Source: JAQUTK01 sp963677415
GTDB lineage: Bacteria; Bacteroidota; Bacteroidia; Bacteroidales; JAQUTK01
Assembly: GCA_963677415.2 (NCBI GenBank)
Contig: CAXXFJ010000044.1
Span: 150,893 to 214,892, forward strand
Reading direction: 5' to 3'
DNA: 64,000 bases
Numbering within the stretch: the first letter of the stretch is position 1; the number at the start of each line of letters is the position of its first letter. The notes below the pieces were generated by a model. The model was not told the origin of the DNA. It did not search any database and saw only the letters and a program-made list of their open reading frames with translations. Below, one piece after another: positions 1 to 8,460 of this stretch. Both the position numbers and the translations under genes were made by a program.

Positions 1-306
1 AAACGATTGGTTGACAGATTGAGTCAATTAGCAAATTTTCATTGTAAAGCACCTTGGTATGATTCCAATGATTTATTGATACCGCCTGACATATTTATTA
101 GTAAAGATGAAACTAAAGAAGTATATGGTAAACGTAAAACCCAAACAATGGACAAAATGATGAAAATTGATGGGAGAGAAGGTTGTATAACCTATGAAGG
201 TAACGGAATAAATGATTGGATGCCTTTAATTGTAATGGGTAGTTATTTACACGTAGGGTCAACAACTTCAATGGGACTTGGGAAATACAGTATATCAATG
301 GATTAA
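1..306 (+). CDS. cas6: Cas6-like CRISPR RNA endoribonuclease, C-terminal part (5' end outside the window)
   Basis: The reading frame is open from the first base and ends with TAA at 304-306, so only the last 101 residues or so are present; a TTG at 7 is not a credible start. The final residues contain the glycine-rich pattern of the Cas6/RAMP C-terminal domain (MGSYLHVGSTTSMGLGKYSI, about 20 residues before the end), preceded by a basic stretch (YGKRKTQTMDK) where Cas6 proteins bind repeat RNA. Cas6 cuts pre-crRNA within the repeat and leaves an 8-nt 5' handle. The gene sits 109 bases upstream of the RT-Cas1 gene on the same strand. In some RT-Cas1 systems Cas6 is fused to the N-terminus of RT-Cas1; here the two are separate and in different frames. 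The family call is by motif and context, not by full-length comparison. Confidence 0.72.
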   Translation, partial: KRLVDRLSQLANFHCKAPWYDSNDLLIPPDIFISKDETKEVYGKRKTQTMDKMMKIDGREGCITYEGNGINDWMPLIVMGSYLHVGSTTSMGLGKYSISMD

Positions 307-415
307 AAATGGATATAAATTAAAATGCGTTCTTTGAAATATTGAAAAAATAAGGGATTTGAGCCTTCGGGCGACATTTGTAAATTATTGAAGTTGTATT
401 TAATTAATTTGTCCT

Positions 416-2698
416 ATGAATGATACACTTTTTGATTCGATTTGCAATAAAGAAACCCTTTATGCAGCTTGGCTGAGGGTAAAAGAAAAAAATACCGCAG
501 GCGGAATTGATTCACAGTCTGTGCAGGAATACGCAGTGAGTGTTGACAAACAGTTGGACGACCTTGTGCATCAACTTGAAACCGGAAGTTATATACAACA
601 GCCCTATCGCGAAGTATTTATCCCCAAAAACGAACACGAAAAACGTCGGTTAGGATTGCTGACCGTAACTGATAAGATAGTGCAAACTGCCGTATCAATT
701 GTTGCAACTCCTATTATTGAACGGGGTTTCTTGCCTGTAAGTTATGCATATCGGAGTAATAAGGGTGCTGTTAAAGCTATCCATCAGGTACGGCATCTCA
801 TTACCAACGAGCAGTTTGCATGGTTAGCATCATGCGATATTGATAATTTTTTTGATTCTATTCCACACGAAGCACTTTTTGGGAAACTTTCTGCCTACCT
901 GAAAAGTCCAAAAATGACAGAACTTATCAGGATGTTTGTAAAAATGGGGCGAGTCAACAAACAGTATCAATGGAAAGACAGCCGAAAAGGAATTCCTCAG
1001 GGAGGAGTCGTATCACCACTCCTTGCTAATTTTTACCTCTATCCTCTTGATAAGTTAATGGTGGATAAAAAGTACGGTTATGTACGTTATGCCGATGACT
1101 TTGTAATTTTTGGACATACCGAGGAAGAAGCTAAAAAAGCATTAGCCGAAGCAACTGAAGTTATTACTCATCAATTAGGTCTTGCACTCAACGAAGAAGG
1201 CAAGGTAATACATGTGCAAAAAGGCTTCGAGTTTTTAGGTATTTATTTCAACAATGGACAAATTGATTTGTCAGAAAAGAAATACAAACGGTTGATTGAA
1301 AAAATGACTGAGGCGACTGGTATCGGTCAAGGACTGATTACTTCCAAATTGAAAGAAACCATTCAGGGAATTGCAAACTTTTATGGGAAATTGGTGTCGC
1401 AGAAGAAATTGGAAAGCTTGGATGATGAGTTGATGGCTTTACTGCAGTTGCGATGGGATGAAATGCATAATGGGAAAACAAAGAAAGAAATTTATTGGAA
1501 TCAAATACAGTCCTTGCAGTTTTTTGCTCAAGCACACATTATAAATAAAACAGAATATATTCGTTTACATTCAGGGATTTCGGTAATGAAACAGGGTGCA
1601 AAGAAACTGAAAGGCAAATCGAAAGAGTTGAAAAGCAATGCAGCCGTCTTGACCCGAAAACATGAATACCAAAAGTTAGAAGCTTCTGGATTTGATTTGG
1701 CAATAGCACAACCAGGGTTGGTTCTTGGGAAAAAAGATAAAACCGTTACAGTTAGGCAACATGGGCAAATATTGAAAGAAGTGCCTTTTATCAATCTCAA
1801 AAATATTTCAATACTCTGCGAAGGAGTCAGTTTTTCTTCAAATCTAGTGAAGAGTTGTGTGGAAAATAAAATATCGATTGATTTTTTTGGAAAAGATGGG
1901 ATGCCTTATGCTATGCTGATTCCACCTGTATTCTTTAGCTCAGAAAGAGGAATTGCGCAGCTGGAAGCCTACCAGAATGGCAAAGCATTTACCATGATCC
2001 GAAATTTTGTTTACGGAAAAATAAAGAATCAGGCTAATTTGCTTAAGTATTATGGGAAATACTATCTCAAACGTAATGAAGCATTTAAAGTAATGTTTCC
2101 TGAATTTATTCTAAAAATGGGAAAGTTTGCCGAAACTTGTATGGTAATTGAACATGAAAATCTGGATGAATTCAGATTAAAAATGTTTGCAATTGAAGGA
2201 CAGGCATCAGCCTGTTATTGGGAAATGGTAGAAGTGCTGATTGTTTCAAAAATGTCATTTCATGGAAGAAAACATCAGGGAGCCAACGATTTGGTGAATT
2301 GCATGTTGAATTATGGCTATGGTATGCTCTATGCCCGCGTTACCGAAGCGATCGTCAAAGCTAAGTTAAATCCATGTCTGAGTTATTTACATAAACCTGA
2401 GAACAATCGACCTTCGCTTGTTTTTGATTTGATTGAGGAATTTCGACAGCAGGCTGTTGACAGGATGATTATTGCATTAGTAATGAAAAACAAAAACCTT
2501 AAAATAGAAAATGGATTACTTGATGATAAAACCCGAAAACTTTTGGCTCAAAAGGTCATTGACCGGATAAATACTGTAGAGATATTCAGGAAAAGAGAAA
2601 TGCGTTTTTACGAAATAATTCAGTATCAGGCAAATGCTTTATCAAGCTATCTTCAAGGAACTGCAAAAGCATATAAGCCCTATATGCCAAAGTGGTAA
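416..2698 (+). CDS. cas1: Reverse transcriptase-Cas1 fusion (CRISPR spacer acquisition integrase)
   Basis: This 760-residue protein joins a group II intron-like reverse transcriptase to Cas1. The RT half (about 1-330) shows motif A as DIDNFFD (141-147), the GIPQGGVVSPLLAN block (192-205) and the catalytic YADD box (225-228). A linker of roughly 100 residues follows. The Cas1 half (about 430-760) carries the metal-binding residues in expected order: Glu594 (in AIEGQ), His659 (in SYLHKP) and Glu674/675. All key residues of both activities are therefore present. Cas1 with Cas2 integrates spacers at the leader end; RT-Cas1 proteins are known to allow acquisition from RNA by reverse transcription. 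Such fusions are mostly associated with type III systems. Start ATG 416; cas2 follows after 66 bases. The upstream gap holds a CATTTG-type motif (375-389) resembling those in the CRISPR leader. Confidence 0.95.
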   Translation: MNDTLFDSICNKETLYAAWLRVKEKNTAGGIDSQSVQEYAVSVDKQLDDLVHQLETGSYIQQPYREVFIPKNEHEKRRLGLLTVTDKIVQTAVSIVATPIIERGFLPVSYAYRSNKGAVKAIHQVRHLITNEQFAWLASCDIDNFFDSIPHEALFGKLSAYLKSPKMTELIRMFVKMGRVNKQYQWKDSRKGIPQGGVVSPLLANFYLYPLDKLMVDKKYGYVRYADDFVIFGHTEEEAKKALAEATEVITHQLGLALNEEGKVIHVQKGFEFLGIYFNNGQIDLSEKKYKRLIEKMTEATGIGQGLITSKLKETIQGIANFYGKLVSQKKLESLDDELMALLQLRWDEMHNGKTKKEIYWNQIQSLQFFAQAHIINKTEYIRLHSGISVMKQGAKKLKGKSKELKSNAAVLTRKHEYQKLEASGFDLAIAQPGLVLGKKDKTVTVRQHGQILKEVPFINLKNISILCEGVSFSSNLVKSCVENKISIDFFGKDGMPYAMLIPPVFFSSERGIAQLEAYQNGKAFTMIRNFVYGKIKNQANLLKYYGKYYLKRNEAFKVMFPEFILKMGKFAETCMVIEHENLDEFRLKMFAIEGQASACYWEMVEVLIVSKMSFHGRKHQGANDLVNCMLNYGYGMLYARVTEAIVKAKLNPCLSYLHKPENNRPSLVFDLIEEFRQQAVDRMIIALVMKNKNLKIENGLLDDKTRKLLAQKVIDRINTVEIFRKREMRFYEIIQYQANALSSYLQGTAKAYKPYMPKW

Positions 2699-2764
2699 TA
2701 TTCAAATTACTAGTTTTTCAACGACTATTACCAATAAGAATGTAATTTTAAAAACACTGATTTT

Positions 2765-3043
2765 ATGAAACAATTTGTAGTTGTAGCTTACGATATAGCC
2801 AACGACCGACGCCGTCAGAAAATCTCCAAGGTGTTGGTGCAATACGGAATAAGATGTAACGAAAGTGTATTCGAATGTTTGCTTACCGAAGCAAAAATTC
2901 AGAAAATGAAACAACAACTCTCTATACTTTCTGATGAGCAATACGATATCATTTTGTATTACTATCTTTGCAAGCCTTGCGTAATGAAACGGGAAAGTTT
3001 GGGGAAAAGACCTGAAATGTTGACCGAAACGGTAATCATTTAA
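2765..3043 (+). CDS. cas2: CRISPR-associated endoribonuclease-like protein Cas2
   Basis: This 92-residue protein has the usual Cas2 length. It begins with a hydrophobic beta strand ending in the conserved aspartate (VVVAYDIANDRRRQKI), followed by the helix and second strand (RCNESVFECLL) typical of the ferredoxin-like Cas2 fold. Cas2 dimers bridge two Cas1 dimers in the integrase that inserts new spacers. It lies 66 bases after RT-Cas1 on the same strand and directly before the leader and array, so it is probably cotranscribed with RT-Cas1. Start ATG 2765. Confidence 0.93.
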   Translation: MKQFVVVAYDIANDRRRQKISKVLVQYGIRCNESVFECLLTEAKIQKMKQQLSILSDEQYDIILYYYLCKPCVMKRESLGKRPEMLTETVII

Positions 3044-3508
3044 TTGAAAACATTTGCGAAATTATTTATTAGTACCTAAGTAATAGAATGTAACCATTTT
3101 AACAGAGTTTCTATTAATTATTACCTTTTGTCCGAACTATTAATTCCTTCGCAAATGCTGTTCCAAGTATTCTCTTGTGTTTTTTGTTGCGAAGAAAGGA
3201 AAATCCGCAAATTCTAATTGCTTGATAATGAATGCTGAAATCTATTTTAAAACCCAGATTTTCGAGAATGCATGTTTATTATCTTTTAAAAAATCATTTG
3301 CGAAAAAAATATTATCGTTATTTCATTGATTTACAATGTGGTATAAAAAACATTTAATCAAATCTCAAAAAAGAGATTGTATATAACAATAACATTTGCG
3401 AAACTTTTTTGCGCAGATTGCATAATGTGCTGATCTAATGTAGTATATTTGCATATAAATATGTTTCCACTGTAAGTAACTTAATTGTAATAGGTTGATA
3501 ATCATACT
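3044..3508 (+). promoter_or_regulatory. CRISPR leader region
   Basis: This 465-base AT-rich stretch without a credible gene separates cas2 from the first repeat. The identity of the proximal repeats and degeneration of the distal ones place the leader here. It contains the 10-mer CATTTGCGAA three times in direct orientation (3051-3060, 3295-3304, 3393-3402) and once inverted (3148-3157). A short inverted repeat (AATCTC...GAGATT, 3361-3378) lies near the array. A -7 box follows at 3444-3452. What binds the iterated motif is unknown. Confidence 0.75.
3444..3452 (+). promoter_or_regulatory. Probable promoter -7 box for the CRISPR array
   Basis: TATATTTGC matches the Bacteroidetes -7 consensus TAnnTTTG. 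A TTG at 3418-3420 is upstream but spaced 23 bases away, longer than the usual 19-21, so the -33 element is uncertain. Transcription would begin about 50 bases before the first repeat. Confidence 0.5.
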
Positions 3509-5152
3509 GTCCAACCTAAAATGAGACGTAAGTCGACTGATACAATAATTTTCGTTCGATAAACCCCAGAATTGATCGTCCAACCTAAAATGAGACGTAA
3601 GTCGACTGATACAGTTTATGACTACCACTTACCACGGCCAGAAAATTGTCCAACCTAAAATGAGACGTAAGTCGACTGATACAATAAATAATAATCTTAA
3701 CTCGATAAATCCTGAAATTGTCCAACCTAAAATGAGACGTAAGTCGACTGATACACAAACAAAAAATAAAAAAAATCTTTCATTTTTTTTGTCCAACCTA
3801 AAATGAGACGTAAGTCGACTGATACAGAAATACGGATTTCCCTGAATGAGGGTGTCCGCAAAGTCCAACCTAAAATGAGACGTAAGTCGACTGATACTAG
3901 AATAACAGGGAGAAAAACTCCCTGTTATCTTGTCCAACCTAAAATGAGACGTAAGTCGACTGATACAGTTTCAGAAATCACAGTTACTACTTGCGAGAAC
4001 AGTCCAACCTAAAATGAGACGTAAGTCGACTGATACACCTCTGGCGATAATTTTGACTTTTTCTTGAACAGTCCAACCTAAAATGAGACGTAAGTCGACT
4101 GATACGATCCGTGGGTGCCATCAGGATATCTTACTATGGAGTCCAACCTAAAATGAGACGTAAGTCGACTGATACATTTAAGCGAAATGTGGATCGTGGC
4201 AATAACGAGGTCCAACCTAAAATGAGACGTAAGTCGACTGATACTTTTTGGCACATGAGGTGCCGGAACTCCGCAGTATCGTCCAACCTAAAATGAGACG
4301 TAAGTCGACTGATACGGTCAGAATCTTTGTCATATTCTTCCTTCGCGCATTGTCCAACCTAAAATGAGACGTAAGTCGACTGATACTTAAGGGTTTTTTA
4401 TTCTACGGCGATGTTTCCTTGTCCAACCTAAAATGAGACGTAAGTCGACTGATACATTGTTTCTCATAACGGTAAAAAATTTATTAGTGTCCAACCTAAA
4501 ATGAGACGTAAGTCGACTGATACAATAAGTTTGTCCCAATCTAAGTCAAGATAAAAAGTCCAACCTAAAATGAGACGTAAGTCGACTGATACTTTTTTGC
4601 CATTTTTTCCAGTTTGGCTCGAAAATTGTCCAACCTAAAATGAGACGTAAGTCGACTGATACACCAATGCCATTCTCCATCTGGAGCAGCAAAAGCTAAG
4701 TCCAACCTAAAATGAGACGTAAGTCGACTGATACGTTCGTGTATTTGCAAAGTTTATTTCATATCCACGTCCAACCTAAAATGAGACGTAAGTCGACTGA
4801 TACACCCTTCACATCTACCTCATCATAGCCAAGTTCTTTGTCCAACCTAAAATGAGACGTAAGTCGACTGATACAAAAGATTTTAACTTTAAAGATGTTA
4901 TTATTAGATGTCCAACCTAAAATGAGACGTAAGTCGACTGATACCTTGAAATACAGAATCACTTTTCCGCCAATGGTATGTCCAACCTAAAATGAGACGT
5001 AAGTCGACTGATACAATTTGGTATTACTTGAATATTCGTGCCAAAAGACGTCCAACCTAAAATGAGACGTAAGTCGACTGAAACACTGTTCATGAACAAT
5101 TTAATCCCAAAATCGTACTCCAACTTAAAATGAGACGTAAGTCGACTGAAAC
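3509..5152 (+). CRISPR. CRISPR array, 24 repeats of 35 nt and 23 spacers
   Basis: The repeat begins GTCCAACCTAAAATG and ends AAGTCGACTGATAC. Repeats start at 3509, 3578, 3648, 3720, 3791, 3863, 3932, 4002, 4071, 4141, 4210, 4281, 4352, 4421, 4489, 4558, 4628, 4700, 4769, 4840, 4910, 4980, 5050 and 5118. The first 22 look identical. Repeat 23 has one change (GATAC to GAAAC) and repeat 24 has three (first base C, C8 to T, and GAAAC), so the old end is at the right and the leader at the left. Spacers are 33-37 nt, all different and mostly AT-rich; 15 of 23 begin with A. The repeat has little internal pairing beyond the 8-base palindrome AGTCGACT, consistent with Cas6 processing to an ACTGATAC handle. 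Spacer 6 (3898-3931) is a near-perfect hairpin; spacer 4 (3755-3790) is almost only A and T runs. Confidence 0.98.
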
Positions 5153-5325
5153 GGTAGATTCCATTCTTTTATGTATGAGATCATAACTCCAATCAAAAAT
5201 GATAAGATAAAAAAGAAAATCTTAAGGTATATTGCTCGATAAGAATACAAACCTCCAAGTCTTTTTCTTTGGTGTTGTTTTAATTAATCAAAAATATGGA
5301 AATGTAAAATGGAATCTGTAGTTTT

Positions 5326-8300
5326 GTGAATCCTAAGATAAAATCTAGTTCACAACTTGAAACAACTGACAAGAACCTTATGGCATTTAATGAGAATACA
5401 AGAGTGAAAATTCCGGCTATATTGCATTTGTGCCGTTTGGGTTATAAATACGTTTCGTTGAAAAATGCTCAGTGGGATACTAATACAAACATATTCACTG
5501 ATTTATTTAGCGAAAGCATTCTTCGGATTAATCCTGAATTAGAAAAGAGTGATATTAAAAAGGTTTCTGAGAATGTATCACTTGCACTTGATAACGAGGA
5601 TTTAGGACAAGCATTTTTCAATATGCTTACTGCAACCTCCGGCACAAAACTAATTGATTTTACCGATTTCAGTAATAACTCGTTTCATGTTGTAACAGAG
5701 TTACCATGCAAAAATGGTGATGAAGAATTTCGCCCCGACATAACTCTCTTGATTAATGGAATGCCCTTGGCTTTTGTTGAGGTAAAAAAGCCAAACAATC
5801 ACGAAGGCATACTTCAGGAACGTGACCGAATCAATGTTCGATTTAAAAACAAGAAGTTCCGTAAATTCATAAATATTTCGCAGGTCTTGGTTTTCTCCAA
5901 CAATATGGAGTACGACAATGAGTCAATTGAACCAATACAAGGTGCTTTCTATTCCACCACTTCCTATTCAAGTGCCAACTTCAACTGTTTTCGGGAGGAA
6001 GAAATAGTTGATTTAAAAACGCTGTTAAGCCCGGAGGATGATGCCTTAGAGAACATTGTTTTAAAAGATAACAATCTTTCCACGATTAAATACTCTCCAG
6101 AGTTTATCACCAACAAAGAACCCAATAACCCAACCAATCGAATATTGACGTCATTGTTTTGCCAAGATAGGCTCTCAATGCTCCTTAAATATTGCTTTGC
6201 ATATGTACAGGATAGTAAAGGACTTGAAAAGCATATTATGCGTTATCCACAATTGTTTGCGACCAAAGCTATTGTGCGAACCATTGAAAGTGGAATAAAA
6301 AAAGGTATTATTTGGCATACACAGGGAAGTGGAAAAACAGCACTTTCATTTTACAACGTGCACTATCTCACCGATTATTTTCAACGGAAATCAGTAGTTC
6401 CCAAATTCTATTTTATTGTTGATCGTATTGATTTGCTAGAGCAAGCAAAGAAAGAATTCAACATACGTGGATTAGTTGTGAATACAGTAAACTCAAAAGA
6501 AGAGTTATTAGCAAATCTCAGATTACGGCAAGCCACTCATAACTTATCAGGCAAGAGGGAAATCACAGTAGTGAATATCCAAAAGTTCAAAGACGATACA
6601 GATGTGCTGAGAGCAAATGATTACGACATAAACTCGCAACGCATTTACTTTTTGGACGAAGTACACAGAAGCTACAACCCAACCGGCAGCTTTTTGGCAA
6701 ATCTCGTCAATTCCGACAGAGAAGCAATTATGATCGGTTTAACAGGGACTCCATTAATTGCCAATGATAGAAGGTCTAAAGATTCTTTTGGGGATTATAT
6801 ACACAAGTATTATTATAATGCTTCTATTGCAGATGGCTATACATTGAAACTGATACGTGAAGACATTGAAACCACCTATAAAATTCAATTACAACAGGCA
6901 TTAAAAGATATAGAGATTTTAAAGGGTGGATCGGATAAACGCATAGTGTACGCACATGAAAAGTTCACAGAACCTTTGCTCGATTATATAGTAGAGGACT
7001 TTGTAAAGAGCAGAATTCGTTTTGGTGACCATACTATTGGCGGTATGGTTATTTGCGATAGCTCAAACCAAGCACGCAAGTTGTTTGAGATTTTTATCAA
7101 TAAATACAATCCTACTCAAAAAGTGGTTGAACTTGTTCAGCCCTATATGATGGCTGCCGAACCCACAGAAGAATATGGCAATTATCGGAAGAAACAAAAG
7201 AATCTGACTGCTTCGATTATTTTGCACGATGTGGGAAGTAAAGAGGAACGGAAGAAAGAAGTGGAAGATTTCAAAGATGGAAAAATCGACATTCTTTTCG
7301 TATTCAACATGCTATTAACTGGATTTGATGCCAAACGCTTAAAAAAACTATACATTGGTAGGGTAATTAAGGATCACAATCTGCTTCAAACGCTTACCCG
7401 TGTTAATCGACCATACAAAAAATTCAAATACGGTTATGTGGTTGACTTTGCAGATATACGCAAAGAGTTTGATGCTACCAACAAAGCCTATTTTGATGAG
7501 TTGCAGGATGAACTCGGCGACGAAATGCAAAACTATACCAATCTTTTTAAATCGTCAGAAGAGATTGAAGAAGAACTCAGAGATATAAAGGAAAAATTGT
7601 TTCATTACAATTTAGCCAATGCCGAAATCTTCTCACTACAAATTAGCCTGATTGAAGACCGTAAGACTGTACTGGATATAAAGAAAGCATTGGAGAATGC
7701 CCGTAATTTGTACAACCTTATCCGCCTATCCGGTCATTTTGAAATGTTGGAGAAAGTGGACTTCAAGAAACTGAACGAACTGTATAACGAAACGGCAAGG
7801 CACTTAGCTTTGATTAATCTGAAAGAATCAGTTCAAAATAATGTAGATTCCACCAATTTACTGAATGTGGCATTAGAAAATGTTGTGTTTATGTTCCGCA
7901 AAATATCAGAGGAGGAAATGGTTATTGCCGACCAACTCAAAGATACACTTCGTAAAACCCGGGAAGCATTGAACAGTAACTTCGACAAGACAGACCCCGA
8001 ATTTATTTCATTATACGAGGAACTAAAACGCTTGTTCGACAAAAAGAACCTTGATGAAATAACGCAAGAAGATATGAAAAATAACATCGTTTCACTGCGA
8101 CAGATTTACGATACTGTTAGCGAGCTAAACCGTAAGAACAACTTGCTGAAAGCAAAATATGAGAACGACAAAAAATACGTTCGCATTCACAAACGGATCT
8201 TAGAGAATGGGACTATCTCAAAACGAGAAAGTGAGATTTGCGAAACCCTGTTGGAAATAAAGGAACAAGCCGACGACAAAGTTTTAATCAACACACCAAT

Positions 8301-8460
8301 GCTAAATAACGAAAGTTATTTTGAACAAATGATGATTCAAATGGTAATTAGTAAATTCGGAAAAAGCAAAATTGAATTAAACCCAGAATCTGCCAAATAC
8401 ATAAATAACTGTTTGGTAAAAGAATATATAAACGAATACAAAGGAGTATCTCCATGGTAA
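5326..8460 (+). CDS. hsdR: Type I restriction-modification system, restriction/translocase subunit R
   Basis: This 1044-residue protein has the normal HsdR layout. An N-terminal PD-(D/E)xK nuclease core is visible as RPDIT (Asp138) and VEVKK (Glu152, Lys154). A superfamily 2 helicase motor follows: Walker A QGSGKT (333-338), DEVH box (444-447) and TGTP (473-476), then a helicase C-terminal domain and a long helical C-terminus that contacts the methyltransferase. In type I systems it translocates DNA and cuts away from the site when the site is unmethylated. The frame opens with GTG at 5326; ATG at 5380 (MAFNENTRVKIPAI) is an alternative that keeps the whole conserved region. The stop overlaps the hsdM start by 7 bases. 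It begins about 170 bases after the last CRISPR repeat. Confidence 0.95.
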   Translation: MNPKIKSSSQLETTDKNLMAFNENTRVKIPAILHLCRLGYKYVSLKNAQWDTNTNIFTDLFSESILRINPELEKSDIKKVSENVSLALDNEDLGQAFFNMLTATSGTKLIDFTDFSNNSFHVVTELPCKNGDEEFRPDITLLINGMPLAFVEVKKPNNHEGILQERDRINVRFKNKKFRKFINISQVLVFSNNMEYDNESIEPIQGAFYSTTSYSSANFNCFREEEIVDLKTLLSPEDDALENIVLKDNNLSTIKYSPEFITNKEPNNPTNRILTSLFCQDRLSMLLKYCFAYVQDSKGLEKHIMRYPQLFATKAIVRTIESGIKKGIIWHTQGSGKTALSFYNVHYLTDYFQRKSVVPKFYFIVDRIDLLEQAKKEFNIRGLVVNTVNSKEELLANLRLRQATHNLSGKREITVVNIQKFKDDTDVLRANDYDINSQRIYFLDEVHRSYNPTGSFLANLVNSDREAIMIGLTGTPLIANDRRSKDSFGDYIHKYYYNASIADGYTLKLIREDIETTYKIQLQQALKDIEILKGGSDKRIVYAHEKFTEPLLDYIVEDFVKSRIRFGDHTIGGMVICDSSNQARKLFEIFINKYNPTQKVVELVQPYMMAAEPTEEYGNYRKKQKNLTASIILHDVGSKEERKKEVEDFKDGKIDILFVFNMLLTGFDAKRLKKLYIGRVIKDHNLLQTLTRVNRPYKKFKYGYVVDFADIRKEFDATNKAYFDELQDELGDEMQNYTNLFKSSEEIEEELRDIKEKLFHYNLANAEIFSLQISLIEDRKTVLDIKKALENARNLYNLIRLSGHFEMLEKVDFKKLNELYNETARHLALINLKESVQNNVDSTNLLNVALENVVFMFRKISEEEMVIADQLKDTLRKTREALNSNFDKTDPEFISLYEELKRLFDKKNLDEITQEDMKNNIVSLRQIYDTVSELNRKNNLLKAKYENDKKYVRIHKRILENGTISKRESEICETLLEIKEQADDKVLINTPMLNNESYFEQMMIQMVISKFGKSKIELNPESAKYINNCLVKEYINEYKGVSPW

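Noticed and set aside
3365..4962. Several short open frames on both strands between 3.4 and 5.0 kb with repeated VQPKMRRKSTDT or CISRLTSHFRLD
   Set aside because: They are translations of the CRISPR repeat itself; the repeat-spacer period shifts frame and none has a gene-like start or context.
5326..8460. HsdR as part of a CRISPR-associated effector
   Set aside because: It forms a complete, overlapping operon with hsdM and hsdS and has all type I restriction motifs; closeness to the array is better explained by defence gene clustering.
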